60,973 nucleotides of DNA. Origin: Chitinophaga pinensis. Its GTDB lineage: Bacteria; Pseudomonadota; Gammaproteobacteria; Burkholderiales; Burkholderiaceae_C. Made by a program: the position numbers and the translations under genes. Below, in pieces: positions 29,323-37,988 of this stretch (positions are counted from its first letter, which is position 1; every line of letters begins with the position of its first letter). A model generated the notes under the pieces. The model saw only the letters and a program-made list of their open reading frames with translations. It searched no databases and was not told the DNA's origin. The DNA lies in assembly GCA_943326015.2 (NCBI GenBank), contig CALPRQ020000024.1:1-60973 (forward strand), read 5' to 3'.

Positions 29323-29955
29323 ATGTTCAAGGACCGACTCGATGCCGCGCACCAGCTCGCCCAGGCGCTGGCGCCTTACCGTGAACGCCATCCGCTGGTG
29401 CTCGCGATTCCGCGCGGCGCCGTGCCGATGGCCAGGGCCATCGCGCGGGAGCTCGGCGGCGAGTTCGATGTCGTGCTGGTGCGCAAGCTGCGCTCGCCCT
29501 ACGCGTCCGAGGTCGCGGTCGGCTCGGTCGACGAGAGCGGCTGGACCTACGTCGCGCCCCATGCCGCTTCGTTTGGCGCCGACCAGGACTACCTGGCGGC
29601 CGAGAAGCACGAGCAGCTGCTCACCATCCAGTCGCACCGTGCGCAGTACACCCCGATCCGCCCGCCGATCGACCCGCAGGGCCGGATCGTGATCGTGGTC
29701 GACGACGGCCTGGCGACCGGCGCCACCATGATCGCCGCGCTGCACGGCCTGCGTCACCAGCAGCCGGATCGGCTGATCTGCGCGGTGCCGGTGGCGGCAC
29801 CGGATTCGCTTGAGCGGGTACGGCCGCTGGCCGACGAGGTCGTCTGCCTGTTGGCGCCAGAGGATTTCCAGGCGGTGGGCCAGTTCTACCGGCATTTCGA
29901 CCAGGTCGAGGACGACGAGGTGATCGCGCTGCTCAAGGCTGGGCTGGCGGTCTAA
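29323..29955 (+). CDS. Phosphoribosyltransferase domain protein
   Basis: A 210-residue protein with a phosphoribosyltransferase fold: LAIPRGAVPMARAIARELG at the N-terminus, VRKLRSPYASEVAVGSVDESG with the flexible loop, and the PRPP motif IVIVVDDGLATGATMIAAL (about 124-142). This family is found beside dienelactone-hydrolase-like or other stress genes, and its true base or substrate is not known. It is the second gene of a two-gene unit. Downstream (29956-30014) the base composition drops and a lower-GC segment starts. Confidence 0.8.
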   Translation: MFKDRLDAAHQLAQALAPYRERHPLVLAIPRGAVPMARAIARELGGEFDVVLVRKLRSPYASEVAVGSVDESGWTYVAPHAASFGADQDYLAAEKHEQLLTIQSHRAQYTPIRPPIDPQGRIVIVVDDGLATGATMIAALHGLRHQQPDRLICAVPVAAPDSLERVRPLADEVVCLLAPEDFQAVGQFYRHFDQVEDDEVIALLKAGLAV

Positions 29956-30014
29956 GGCCTCGGTCCGGGGTGATACGTCGCACGGCCCGCCAGCGATTCA
30001 TATCATCAATTTGA

Positions 30015-30908
30015 TTAGTCAAACAAGGCCTTGGCGAACCGCTCAACCAGAAAATCCAACAAGGCGCGTACTGCGGGTGACAAATGCTTGCGCGAGGGAT
30101 AAAGCGCGTAAATCGCCATGCTAGGCAGTTTCCAGTCTGGCAGAACCTGTTGCAGGCGGCCCTCCCTCAAGTGCATATTGGCGTGGTAAGTGGGCTGAAG
30201 GGCCACCCCGCCGCCAGCCAGGGCAGCCCAGAGCAAGGTCGTCGCTTCATTGGCGCTGAAGTGGCTTGCCACCCTGACCTCGCAGGATTCTGCGCCACGC
30301 TGAAGCTTCCACACGCTTTTGCCAAAGTTGGCATAACTCAGACAACGATGAGTGGCCAGGTCTGCCGGCGTCGCTGGCACACCATGCAGAGCGAGATAGG
30401 CGGGCGAGGCCACTAGCACCGAGTGACAAGGGGCCAGCACACGACCAATCAGCGAAGGATCAGGCTCCGCACTGATCCGAATGGCCAGATCTATGCGTGA
30501 TTCGATCAGGTTGAGCGCGCCCTCGCTGGCATTGAGATCGATCTTGAGTTGCGGATGTTGCTTCAAGAAATCCACGATGGCTGCAGCCATCTGCGCATAG
30601 GCAAACGACATGCTGCAGGTGATGCGCAACTGCCCACGCAAGGCGTTGTCGTGGCTACAGGTTTCCTCCTCCACGTTTTCCATCAAGGCCAACATTTGCT
30701 GGCTGCGCCGCAGGCAGTTCTCCCCGGCATCCGTGAGTGTGACGCTGCGGGTGGTGCGCTGTAGAAGGCGCGCACCCAACCACTGCTCCAGTTCGGCCAC
30801 ATAGCGCGTCACCATGGCGCGCGACATATCCAGCTTCTCGGCAGTGGCGCTGAAGCTGCCATTTCTAGCCACTTCGACAAACACCTGCATGGCGGTCAAT
30901 CGGTCCAT
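30015..30908 (-). CDS. LysR family transcriptional regulator
   Basis: A 297-residue LysR-type regulator. The N-terminal winged helix-turn-helix is MDRLTAMQVFVEVARNGSFSATAEKLDMSRAMVTRYVAELEQ (given here as its parts: recognition helix MSRAMVTRYV), then the dimer helix with RTTRSVTLTDAGE. The C-terminal effector domain includes LNLIESRIDLAIRISAEPD. It is divergent from the metallo-beta-lactamase-fold gene with 120 bp between the starts, the usual arrangement for a LysR regulator and its target. Base composition is lower in GC than the flanking genes, as in its neighbour, and this suggests joint transfer. The effector is unknown. Confidence 0.9.
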   Translation of the reverse strand: MDRLTAMQVFVEVARNGSFSATAEKLDMSRAMVTRYVAELEQWLGARLLQRTTRSVTLTDAGENCLRRSQQMLALMENVEEETCSHDNALRGQLRITCSMSFAYAQMAAAIVDFLKQHPQLKIDLNASEGALNLIESRIDLAIRISAEPDPSLIGRVLAPCHSVLVASPAYLALHGVPATPADLATHRCLSYANFGKSVWKLQRGAESCEVRVASHFSANEATTLLWAALAGGGVALQPTYHANMHLREGRLQQVLPDWKLPSMAIYALYPSRKHLSPAVRALLDFLVERFAKALFD

Positions 30909-31028
30909 ATTTGATCGAATAGTGAAACAGTGATAGGCAAATTATGCGGTTTATCTGGGCGCCAGATGAAACTAAAGTTCACTCCAACGCTACAAGGCGT
31001 CTCTTTACCCATGAACAAGGAGTTCACC

Positions 31029-31895
31029 ATGATCCGCACCACCCTTCTCGCTGCATCCCTGGCCATTGCATTCACGTCCGCCCAAGCAGCGCAACCGCTG
31101 ACCGTCAAGGTCTACAACGCCGACGGCAACAGCTTCAACGTCAACTCCACGCTGCTGTTTGGCGAGAAGGAAGCCATGGTGATCGATGCCGGTTTCACCC
31201 GGGCGGACGCCATGCGTATCGCCGCCAACGTGCTCGACAGCGGCAAGCAGCTCACCACCATCTACGTGAGCCAAGCCGACCCGGACTATTACTTCGGCGT
31301 GGAAGCCCTGAAGGAATTCTTCCCGCAAGCCGACGTGGTGAGCACAGCCGCAGTGCTGAAGAAGCTCACAGACAAGGTAGCAGGCAAGGTCGCGTTCTGG
31401 GGTCCCAAAATGGGCGCCAACGCACCGCGCAAGCCTGTGGTGCCGCGTGTACTGGAAGGCAACACCCTGACGCTGGAAGGCCAGACGATTGAAATCCGCG
31501 GTACCCAAGGTCTGCTGGCACACCGCCCCTATGCGTGGATTCCTTCGATCAAAGCTATCGTGGGCAACATCGGTGTATTTGGCAACATGCATGTCTGGAC
31601 TGCGGACACCCAAAGCACAGCGGAGCGTGCGGCCTGGGTTGCCCAGTTGGATGACATGGCGGCCTTGAAGCCCGAACTGGTAGTGCCCGGCCACATGAAG
31701 GTCGGCACCCAGATGGATGCCAGCGCGATTGCATTCACCAGGGCCTACCTGCAAACGTTCGAAACGAACCTGACTGCCTCCAACACCAGCGCCGAGTTGA
31801 TCAGCGCCATGAAGCAGTCCTACCCACAGGTGAACGATGGCGCCATGTCTCTGGAGATTGGCGCCAAGGTCAACACCGGCGAAATGAAGTGGTAA
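31029..31895 (+). CDS. Exported metallo-beta-lactamase-fold protein with altered metal motif
   Basis: A 288-residue protein with a cleavable signal peptide (LLAASLAIAFTSAQA, cut near residue 21), so it is periplasmic. The fold is recognisable from FNVNSTLLFGEKEAMVIDAGFTRADAMRI and the late VVPGHMKVG. The canonical HxHxDH metal site is replaced by VSQADPDYYFG (about residues 80-90): both histidines are missing, while Asp residues remain. Activity may therefore be altered or lost, or the subfamily uses other ligands. AAGGAG precedes the ATG at 31029; an upstream ATG at 31011 is less well placed. It is probably controlled by the divergent LysR regulator. An IS5-type remnant follows. Confidence 0.75.
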   Translation: MIRTTLLAASLAIAFTSAQAAQPLTVKVYNADGNSFNVNSTLLFGEKEAMVIDAGFTRADAMRIAANVLDSGKQLTTIYVSQADPDYYFGVEALKEFFPQADVVSTAAVLKKLTDKVAGKVAFWGPKMGANAPRKPVVPRVLEGNTLTLEGQTIEIRGTQGLLAHRPYAWIPSIKAIVGNIGVFGNMHVWTADTQSTAERAAWVAQLDDMAALKPELVVPGHMKVGTQMDASAIAFTRAYLQTFETNLTASNTSAELISAMKQSYPQVNDGAMSLEIGAKVNTGEMKW

Positions 31896-31909
31896 GGGGG
31901 GGTGAGAGG

Positions 31910-32002
31910 GTGTTCAAAGGCCATGACGCGGGCAAGAAGGTCTCTGGCATCAAGCGCCATATTGCGTTGGACACCCTGGCGCTCTTGCTCAGAAGACTTT
32001 GA
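31910..32002 (+). mobile_element. IS5-family transposase remnant
   Basis: A 30-codon frame reads VFKGHDAGKKVSGIKRHIAL then DTLALLL and a stop at 32000-32002. The pattern DAGKKv.GrKRHi..DTLGLLL is the hallmark central segment of IS5-type transposases. The rest of the element is gone. It lies exactly between the low-GC LysR/MBL pair and the GC-rich Lon-like gene, so it probably marks the edge of the inserted segment. Confidence 0.65.
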
Positions 32003-32010
32003 ACCTGCTC

Positions 32011-34434
32011 TCAGGAGGTCTTGTCGGGCTTCTTGGCGGCTGCCCGTTCCGCCGCGCGGCGTTTCGGCGCCAGGCGGGCCAGCCGGGCCGCGACCAGCGC
32101 ATTGACCGACCCCGCCGCCATGCGGCCCTGCGCGTCGGGCTTGCCGGCCGGATGGCCGGTCAGCAGTTCGAGCGCCTGGTCGACGTCGCTGACGGCCCAG
32201 ATCCGGAACCGTCCCGCGCGCACGGCAGCGACCACATCGGCGCGCAGCATCAGGTGGCAGACATTGGCTTGCGGGATCAGCACGCCCTGTTCGCCGCTCA
32301 AGCCGCGCGCCGCGCAGAGATCGAAGAAGCCCTCGATCTTCTCGTTGACCCCGCCGATGGGCTGGACGACGCCGAACTGGTTGACCGATCCTGTCATGGC
32401 CAGCGCTTGCCGGATCGGCACGCCCGAGAGCGCCGACAGCAGCGCGCAGAGCTCGGCCAGCGAGGCGCTGTCACCCTCGACGCCACCATAGGACTGCTCG
32501 AACACCAGGCTGGCCTTGAGCGAGAGCGGCTCGCGCGCACCGAAGCGCGCCGCCAGGAAGGATGACAGGATCAGCACGCCCTTGGAGTGGATCGGGCCGC
32601 CGAGCTTGACCTCGCGCTCGATGTCGATCACCTGGCCTTCGCCGGCGCGCGCGGTCGCGGTGATGCGCATCGGATGGCCGAAGCTGCTGTCGTCGAGCAA
32701 CACCACCGCCAGTCCGTTGACCTGTCCGACCTGGTCGCCCGCACTGTCGATCAGCAGCTGGCCGCGCAGCATGGCTTCCTGGTAGCGCAGCCGCAGCCGT
32801 TCGTTGCGGCGTTGTCGCGCCTGCAGCGCCGCCTCGACATGGCCGCATTCGATCCAGCTCGAAGTGGCCTTGCCGGCGAAATGCTCGGCCTCGCGCATCA
32901 GGTCGGTCAGCGGCCGGATGCGCGCGGTCAGGCGCTCGGCATCGTCGGCCAGCCGGGCCGAATGCTCGATCAGCCGGGCGATCGCGCTGGCTGACAGCGG
33001 CCGCAGCTGTTCGCGCCTGGCCAGCGTGGCGATCAGGCGCGCATAGGCCTGGGTGTTGTCCGGGCTGCGCGGGATCTCGCTCTCGAGGTCGGCGTTGATC
33101 TTGAACAGCGCGCTGAATTCGGGGTCGTACTGGCACAGCAGGTAGTAGACCAGGCGCTCGCCGATCAGCACGATCTTGAGGTCGAGCGGCATCGGCTCGG
33201 GTTCGAGCTGTACCGTGCTGCTCAGGCCGATCAGGTCGTAGAGCGACTCGATCCGGACCCGGCCCGCCTTCAGGCAGCGCTTGAGTCCCTCCCAGGCGTA
33301 GGGCTGGCTCAGCACCTTGAGCGCGTCGAGCACCAGGAAGCCGCCATTGGCGCGCTGCAGCGCACCGCTGCGGATCAGCGTGAAGTTGCTCAGCAGCGTG
33401 CCCATGTGCGCGACATGCTCGACCCGTCCGACCAGGTTCTGCAGCGTCGGGTGGTCCTCGTAGATCACCGGGCGCGCGCCGTCGGCCGGGTGCTCGACCA
33501 GCAGGTTGACCAGGTAGCGCTGCACCGCCAGCGTGCTCGAATAGGTGGTGGTTTCGGTATCGCCCTCGGCATGGGTCGACTCGCGTAGCGATTCGCCGCT
33601 GGCGACGATGTCGGCCAGCACCGCGTCGAGGAAGCGGCAGACCTCGGGCAGGTCGGCGTATTTCGGGCGCAGGTCGTCGATCAGGTGGGTCACGGTCACC
33701 TGCAGCGCCTCGCTGCCGGTCTGCTTGAGTCTTGCCTGCAGTTCGCGCCGCCAGCGCGGGAACTCGCCCATCAGCTTGTGCATGCGCTCGTGCAGCGCCT
33801 TGATGTGGCCGGCGAGTTCGGCCTGGCGTTCGGGCGGCAGCTGCTCGAACTCCTCCTGCGTCAAGGTCGCTTCCTTGTCCTCCTTCAGTGGCACGAAGGC
33901 GAAGCCGTGCGGCGTCTTGAGCAGCGCCACGCCTGACTGCACCGATTCGTCGCCGAGCGCCTGCACGGCGGCCAGCTCGCGCTGCTTTTCTTCCTCCTGC
34001 ATGGCCTCGATGCGGCCGCGGTATTCCTCGCTCTGGAACACCGCGCTGATCGCCGGGGTCAGTTCCTCGACGAAATGTTGCATGTCGTCGCGCAACGAGG
34101 CGCCGCGGCCACAGGGCAGCTTCAGCAGGTCGGGCTTGCTCGAGTCGGCAAAGTTGTTGACGTAGCACCAGTCCGATGGTGGCGGCCCGCCATGGCGCTC
34201 GGCTTCCAGCAATTGGCTGACGATGGCGTGGCGGCCGCTGCCGGACTCGCCCAGCAGGTAGAGGTTGTAGCCGCTGTGCCGGATATCGAGGCCGAGCTGG
34301 ATCGCTTCGACGGCGCGTCCGTGGATCAGCGCGGCGTCGAGGTTGGGCAGCTCATTGCTGCTGGCGATGCCCAGCGAATCGGGATCGCACCGGGTAAAGA
34401 GCGCATCCGGCGCCAGCGGTTCGGGCAGGGTCAT
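32011..34434 (-). CDS. Lon-like ATP-dependent protease (LonB/YcbZ type)
   Basis: An 807-residue protein of the Lon-related family with an AAA-like N-terminal half and a C-terminal Lon peptidase domain. The P-loop reads GESGSGRHA, with Arg in place of the usual Lys, a change also seen in this branch. QRANGGFLVLDALKVL is the Walker-B-like segment. The protease dyad is Ser656 in EGDSASLAEL and Lys699 in GGVNEKIEGFF. A basic Ala/Arg/Lys tail (about 770-807) ends the protein. It probably degrades damaged or specific proteins; substrates are unknown. The start at 34434 opens with the family-like MTLPEPLAPDALFTRCDP. Confidence 0.85.
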   Translation of the reverse strand: MTLPEPLAPDALFTRCDPDSLGIASSNELPNLDAALIHGRAVEAIQLGLDIRHSGYNLYLLGESGSGRHAIVSQLLEAERHGGPPPSDWCYVNNFADSSKPDLLKLPCGRGASLRDDMQHFVEELTPAISAVFQSEEYRGRIEAMQEEEKQRELAAVQALGDESVQSGVALLKTPHGFAFVPLKEDKEATLTQEEFEQLPPERQAELAGHIKALHERMHKLMGEFPRWRRELQARLKQTGSEALQVTVTHLIDDLRPKYADLPEVCRFLDAVLADIVASGESLRESTHAEGDTETTTYSSTLAVQRYLVNLLVEHPADGARPVIYEDHPTLQNLVGRVEHVAHMGTLLSNFTLIRSGALQRANGGFLVLDALKVLSQPYAWEGLKRCLKAGRVRIESLYDLIGLSSTVQLEPEPMPLDLKIVLIGERLVYYLLCQYDPEFSALFKINADLESEIPRSPDNTQAYARLIATLARREQLRPLSASAIARLIEHSARLADDAERLTARIRPLTDLMREAEHFAGKATSSWIECGHVEAALQARQRRNERLRLRYQEAMLRGQLLIDSAGDQVGQVNGLAVVLLDDSSFGHPMRITATARAGEGQVIDIEREVKLGGPIHSKGVLILSSFLAARFGAREPLSLKASLVFEQSYGGVEGDSASLAELCALLSALSGVPIRQALAMTGSVNQFGVVQPIGGVNEKIEGFFDLCAARGLSGEQGVLIPQANVCHLMLRADVVAAVRAGRFRIWAVSDVDQALELLTGHPAGKPDAQGRMAAGSVNALVAARLARLAPKRRAAERAAAKKPDKTS

Positions 34435-34453
34435 GGCTTGCGTCCCTTGCGGT

Positions 34454-35569
34454 TCATGCCAGCAGCCGCTCGGCTGCGGTCAACGGGTAGCCCAGCGCCT
34501 GCGCCACGGCCGGGTGGGTGACCTGGCCGGCGCAGCAGTTGAGCCCGTTTCCGAGGTGGGTGTCGGCACGCAGCGCCTCGCGCCAGCCGAGCCCTGCGAG
34601 CGCCAGCACATGGGGCAGCGTCGCGTTGTTGAGCGCCAGCGTCGAGGTGCGCGCCACCGCGCCCGGCATGTTGGTGACGGCGTAATGCAGCACGCCGTCG
34701 ATCAGGTAGCTCGGGTTGGTGTGCGTGGTCGGGCGGGAGGTCTCGAAGCAGCCGCCCTGGTCGATTGCGACATCGACCAGCACGCTGCCGGGCTTCATGC
34801 GCGCGACCAGTGCGCGGCTCACCAGCCTGGGCGCGGCTGCTCCGGGCACCAGCACGCTGCCGATCACCGCGTCGGCGGCCAGCAGCTCTTCCTCGACGGC
34901 GGCCTGGGTCGAGTGCCGGGTCGTGATCCGGTTGCCCCAGAGCAGGTCGAGCTGGCGCAGGCGCTCCAGGCTGCGGTCCATCACCGTCACCCGCGCGCCC
35001 ATGCCGACGGCGATCTGCAGCGCATTGCTGCCGACCACGCCAGCGCCCAGGATCACCAGCCGGGCCGCCGGCACGCCAGGCACGCCCGCGAGCAGCACGC
35101 CCTGGCCGCCTTGCGACTTCTCCAGCAGATGGGCCGCGATCTGGACCGACATGCGTCCGGCGACCTCGCTCATGGGCGCGAGCAGCGGCAGCCCGCCACC
35201 GGGGCTGGTGACGGTTTCGTAGGCGATGCAGACGGCACCCGAGGCGAGCAGGGCCTCGGTCTGGGCCCGATCGGGCGCGAGGTGCAGGTAGGTGAACAGG
35301 ATCTGGTCCGGCCGCAGCAGCGCGCATTCCTGCGCCTGCGGCTCCTTGACCTTGACCACCAGTTCGGCGCGCGCAAACAGCTCGGCCGCCGAGTCGACCA
35401 GCTCGGCGCCAGCCGCGCGGTACTGGGCGTCGTCCATGCCGGCCGCCGCGCCGGCGCCGCCCTGTACCAGTACCTGATGGCCGGCGGCGACCAGCTCGCG
35501 CACGCTCGCGGGTGTCAGGCCCACGCGGTGCTCGTGGTTCTTGATTTCCTTGGGCGTTCCTACAATCAT
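34454..35569 (-). CDS. ald: Alanine dehydrogenase
   Basis: A 371-residue NAD-dependent enzyme that interconverts alanine with pyruvate and ammonia, exactly the family length. It opens with IVGTPKEIKNHEHRVGLTPA; the substrate-binding Lys lies in VVKVKEP, the catalytic His in FTYLHLA, the NAD-binding Rossmann motif in VILGAGVVGSNALQIAVGMG and the Asp in DVAIDQGG. The start at 35569 is chosen over the longer frame for its match to the family. It is divergent from psd. With dld and pyc it adds to the pyruvate node in this window. Confidence 0.95.
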   Translation of the reverse strand: MIVGTPKEIKNHEHRVGLTPASVRELVAAGHQVLVQGGAGAAAGMDDAQYRAAGAELVDSAAELFARAELVVKVKEPQAQECALLRPDQILFTYLHLAPDRAQTEALLASGAVCIAYETVTSPGGGLPLLAPMSEVAGRMSVQIAAHLLEKSQGGQGVLLAGVPGVPAARLVILGAGVVGSNALQIAVGMGARVTVMDRSLERLRQLDLLWGNRITTRHSTQAAVEEELLAADAVIGSVLVPGAAAPRLVSRALVARMKPGSVLVDVAIDQGGCFETSRPTTHTNPSYLIDGVLHYAVTNMPGAVARTSTLALNNATLPHVLALAGLGWREALRADTHLGNGLNCCAGQVTHPAVAQALGYPLTAAERLLA

Positions 35570-35731
35570 TTCAACCTCCCGGACTTCAGTCCCCTGCGAT
35601 GTGGTCGGCCTGTGGTGACAGGGCTCAAGCTCGAATCCGCCCCCAGTCTGGCGGCTCGGGGTGCGAGTCGTCAAGACCGCTATCGGGCCGATCGTTAAAA
35701 TTGGCCGATTTCGCATCTAGGGGATAAGCCC

Positions 35732-36607
35732 GTGTCCGACCGTCTCGCGGTATTGCCGCAGTACCTGCTCCCGAAACGGGCCCTGACCCAGCTGGCTGGC
35801 GCGCTGGCGCGGCGTCCGCTCGGCGGTTTCACCCAGTCCAGCATCCGCCGCTTCGTCGCGCGCTATGGCGTCGACATGAGCGAGGCGGCCGAGCCCGAGA
35901 TCGCGCGCTACGCGACCTTCAACGACTTCTTCACCCGCGCGCTGAAGGAAGGCGCGCGCCCGCTGGCCGCTGCCGACTTCGTCTGCCCGGTCGATGGCGC
36001 GATCAGCCAGTTCGGCCGCATCGAGGGCGACCAGATCTTCCAGGCCAAGGGGCACCGCTACTCGACCCAGGCGCTGGTGGGCGGCGATGCCGAGCTGGCG
36101 GCAAAGTTCGAGGGCGGCGAGTTCGCCACGCTGTATCTGAGCCCGCGCGACTACCACCGCATCCACATGCCCTGCTACGGTCGGCTGCAGCGCATGATCC
36201 ATGTGCCGGGCGAGCTGTTCTCGGTCAATCCGACCACCGCGCGCGGCGTGCCGGGCCTGTTCGCGCGCAACGAGCGCGTGGTCTGCGTCTTCGAGGGCCG
36301 TTTCGGTCCCTTCGTGCTGGTGCTGGTGGGCGCGACCATCGTCGGCAGCATGGCCACGGTCTGGCATGGTCAGGTCAACCCGCCACGGTCTGGCCAGGTG
36401 CGCGAGTGGCGCTACGGTGACCTGCCGATCGCGCTGCAGGCCGGCGAGGAAATGGGCCGCTTCCTGCTCGGTTCCACCGTCGTGATGCTGTTCCCGAAGG
36501 ATCAGTTGCGCTTCAATCCGGCCTGGGCGCCGGCGCGGTCGGTGCGCATGGGCGAGGCCATGGGTGGCAAGGTGTTGCCTGGCGCGTCAGCCGGCCTGCC
36601 GCTTTGA
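35732..36607 (+). CDS. psd: Phosphatidylserine decarboxylase proenzyme
   Basis: A 291-residue inner-membrane-associated enzyme that makes phosphatidylethanolamine. The autocatalytic cleavage site LGST is present at about 246-249; Ser248 becomes the pyruvoyl group. Other family motifs are FNDFFTRALKEGARP, VCPVDGAISQFG and YLSPRDYHRIHMPCYG with the Asp-His pair. The start is a GTG at 35732 behind AGGGGAT. It is monocistronic or co-transcribed with the membrane protein gene 48 bp downstream. Confidence 0.95.
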   Translation: MSDRLAVLPQYLLPKRALTQLAGALARRPLGGFTQSSIRRFVARYGVDMSEAAEPEIARYATFNDFFTRALKEGARPLAAADFVCPVDGAISQFGRIEGDQIFQAKGHRYSTQALVGGDAELAAKFEGGEFATLYLSPRDYHRIHMPCYGRLQRMIHVPGELFSVNPTTARGVPGLFARNERVVCVFEGRFGPFVLVLVGATIVGSMATVWHGQVNPPRSGQVREWRYGDLPIALQAGEEMGRFLLGSTVVMLFPKDQLRFNPAWAPARSVRMGEAMGGKVLPGASAGLPL

Positions 36608-36655
36608 TGAATTGATTGCGGGGTGCCTGCTGGCGTTCCTCGCCATGGAGACAAT

Positions 36656-37975
36656 ATGTGGGATTCAGCTTCAGCCCTGCTGCCCAACGGGATCAGCATG
36701 GAGCACGCGGCGCAGGCCCTGGCCGCCGCACTTGGCTGCGGCCTGCTGACGGGCATCGAGCGCGAGCGCAACAAGGGCAGCGGCTCGCCACGCGCGCTGG
36801 CCGGGCTGCGCAGTTTCTCGCTCGCCTGCGTCATGGGCGCGGTCTCGATGCTGACCGGCGAGTCCGCGCTGCTGGCCGTCGGTGTCGTCTTCCTGGCCGC
36901 GCTGGGCGTGGTGGCGCGTGCGCGCAATCGCTCGGAAGATCCGGGTGTCACGTCCGAGATCGCGCTGGTCCTGACCTACCTGATCGGCGTGCTCTGCGTG
37001 CTGAGCCTGCCGCTGGCGGCGGCGGTTGCCGTCGGCCAGACCGGCATCCTGTTGGCGCGCGAGCGCCTGCACGCCTTCGCCAACAACTGGCTGCGCCCGG
37101 CCGAGGTGCGCGACGGCATCCTGCTCGCGGCGCTGGCGCTGATCGCGCTGCCCCTGATGCCCGACCGGCCGTTCTGGGGCGAGCTGCTCAATCCACACCT
37201 GACCACCCAGCTGCTGACCTTGCTGCTGACGATCCAGGCGCTGGCACACCTGAGCCGGCGCCTGCTCGATGCGCGCCAGGCGGTGGCCCTGTCGGCGATT
37301 GCGTCGGGCTTCGTCTCGAGCACGGCGACCGTTGCCAGCATGGGCCTGGCGGTGCGCGAGGGCCGCTCGAACGCGCGCCTGATGGCTGGCGCCGGACTGC
37401 TGTCCTGCGTGGCGACCCTGCTCCAGATCCTGCTGGTGGCACTGGCGGTGCAGCCGGCCTGGTTGCGTGTGCTGGTCTTGCCGACGCTGGCGGGATCGGT
37501 CGTCGCGCTGCTCTGGGGCTGGTGGCTGGTCAACGGGGCGCCTGCCGATGGCCCTGGCCCCTTGCCTGCTGCCGACAGCGCTGCCATTGCCGAGGGTCCC
37601 GGCCCGGTTGCAGCACCGGATGCCGACCGCATGTTCAGCCTGCGCGGCGCGGCGCTGGTGGCGGCCCTGCTGACCGGCGTCCAGGCCCTGGTCCATGGCC
37701 TGGGCCTTTGGCTGGGACAGGCCGGCGAACTGGCCGGTGTGTTGCTGGCTTCGCTGGTCGATCAGCATGCTGCGCTGGCCGCTGTCTTCACGCCGGCCCC
37801 GCCCGACAGCGCCGGCAAGGCGCTGGGCGCCGCGATGCTGGCGATTGTCGTGCATGCCTTCAGCAAGTCCGCCACGGCCGGTTTCACCGGCGGCTGGCGC
37901 TACTTCGCCTGGCTGGCACCTGGCGTGTTCGGCCACACCGCGGTCTGCGTGGCGCTGCTGGCCTGGTACCTCTGA
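36656..37975 (+). CDS. MgtC/DUF4010 family membrane protein
   Basis: A 439-residue polytopic inner-membrane protein. The N-terminal part shows the MgtC-like LAAALGCGLLTGIERERNKGSG and ALAGLRSFSLACVMGAVS; the C-terminal half matches DUF4010, with ASGFVSSTATVASMGLAVREG, several long hydrophobic spans and GFTGGWRYFAWLAPGVF. Between them is a Pro/Ala/Gly-rich linker (about 300-320). The role is unknown; transport or stress adaptation is a guess. GGAG before the ATG at 36656 fixes the start. It converges on gor, 13 bp apart. Confidence 0.85.
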   Translation: MWDSASALLPNGISMEHAAQALAAALGCGLLTGIERERNKGSGSPRALAGLRSFSLACVMGAVSMLTGESALLAVGVVFLAALGVVARARNRSEDPGVTSEIALVLTYLIGVLCVLSLPLAAAVAVGQTGILLARERLHAFANNWLRPAEVRDGILLAALALIALPLMPDRPFWGELLNPHLTTQLLTLLLTIQALAHLSRRLLDARQAVALSAIASGFVSSTATVASMGLAVREGRSNARLMAGAGLLSCVATLLQILLVALAVQPAWLRVLVLPTLAGSVVALLWGWWLVNGAPADGPGPLPAADSAAIAEGPGPVAAPDADRMFSLRGAALVAALLTGVQALVHGLGLWLGQAGELAGVLLASLVDQHAALAAVFTPAPPDSAGKALGAAMLAIVVHAFSKSATAGFTGGWRYFAWLAPGVFGHTAVCVALLAWYL

Positions 37976-37988
37976 GCCGGATTTCGCT

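Noticed and set aside
30010-30023. Inverted repeat TTTGATTAGTCAAA at the end of the LysR gene
   Set aside because: Short, AT-rich, overlapping the stop codon and without a T-run or partner site; probably chance.
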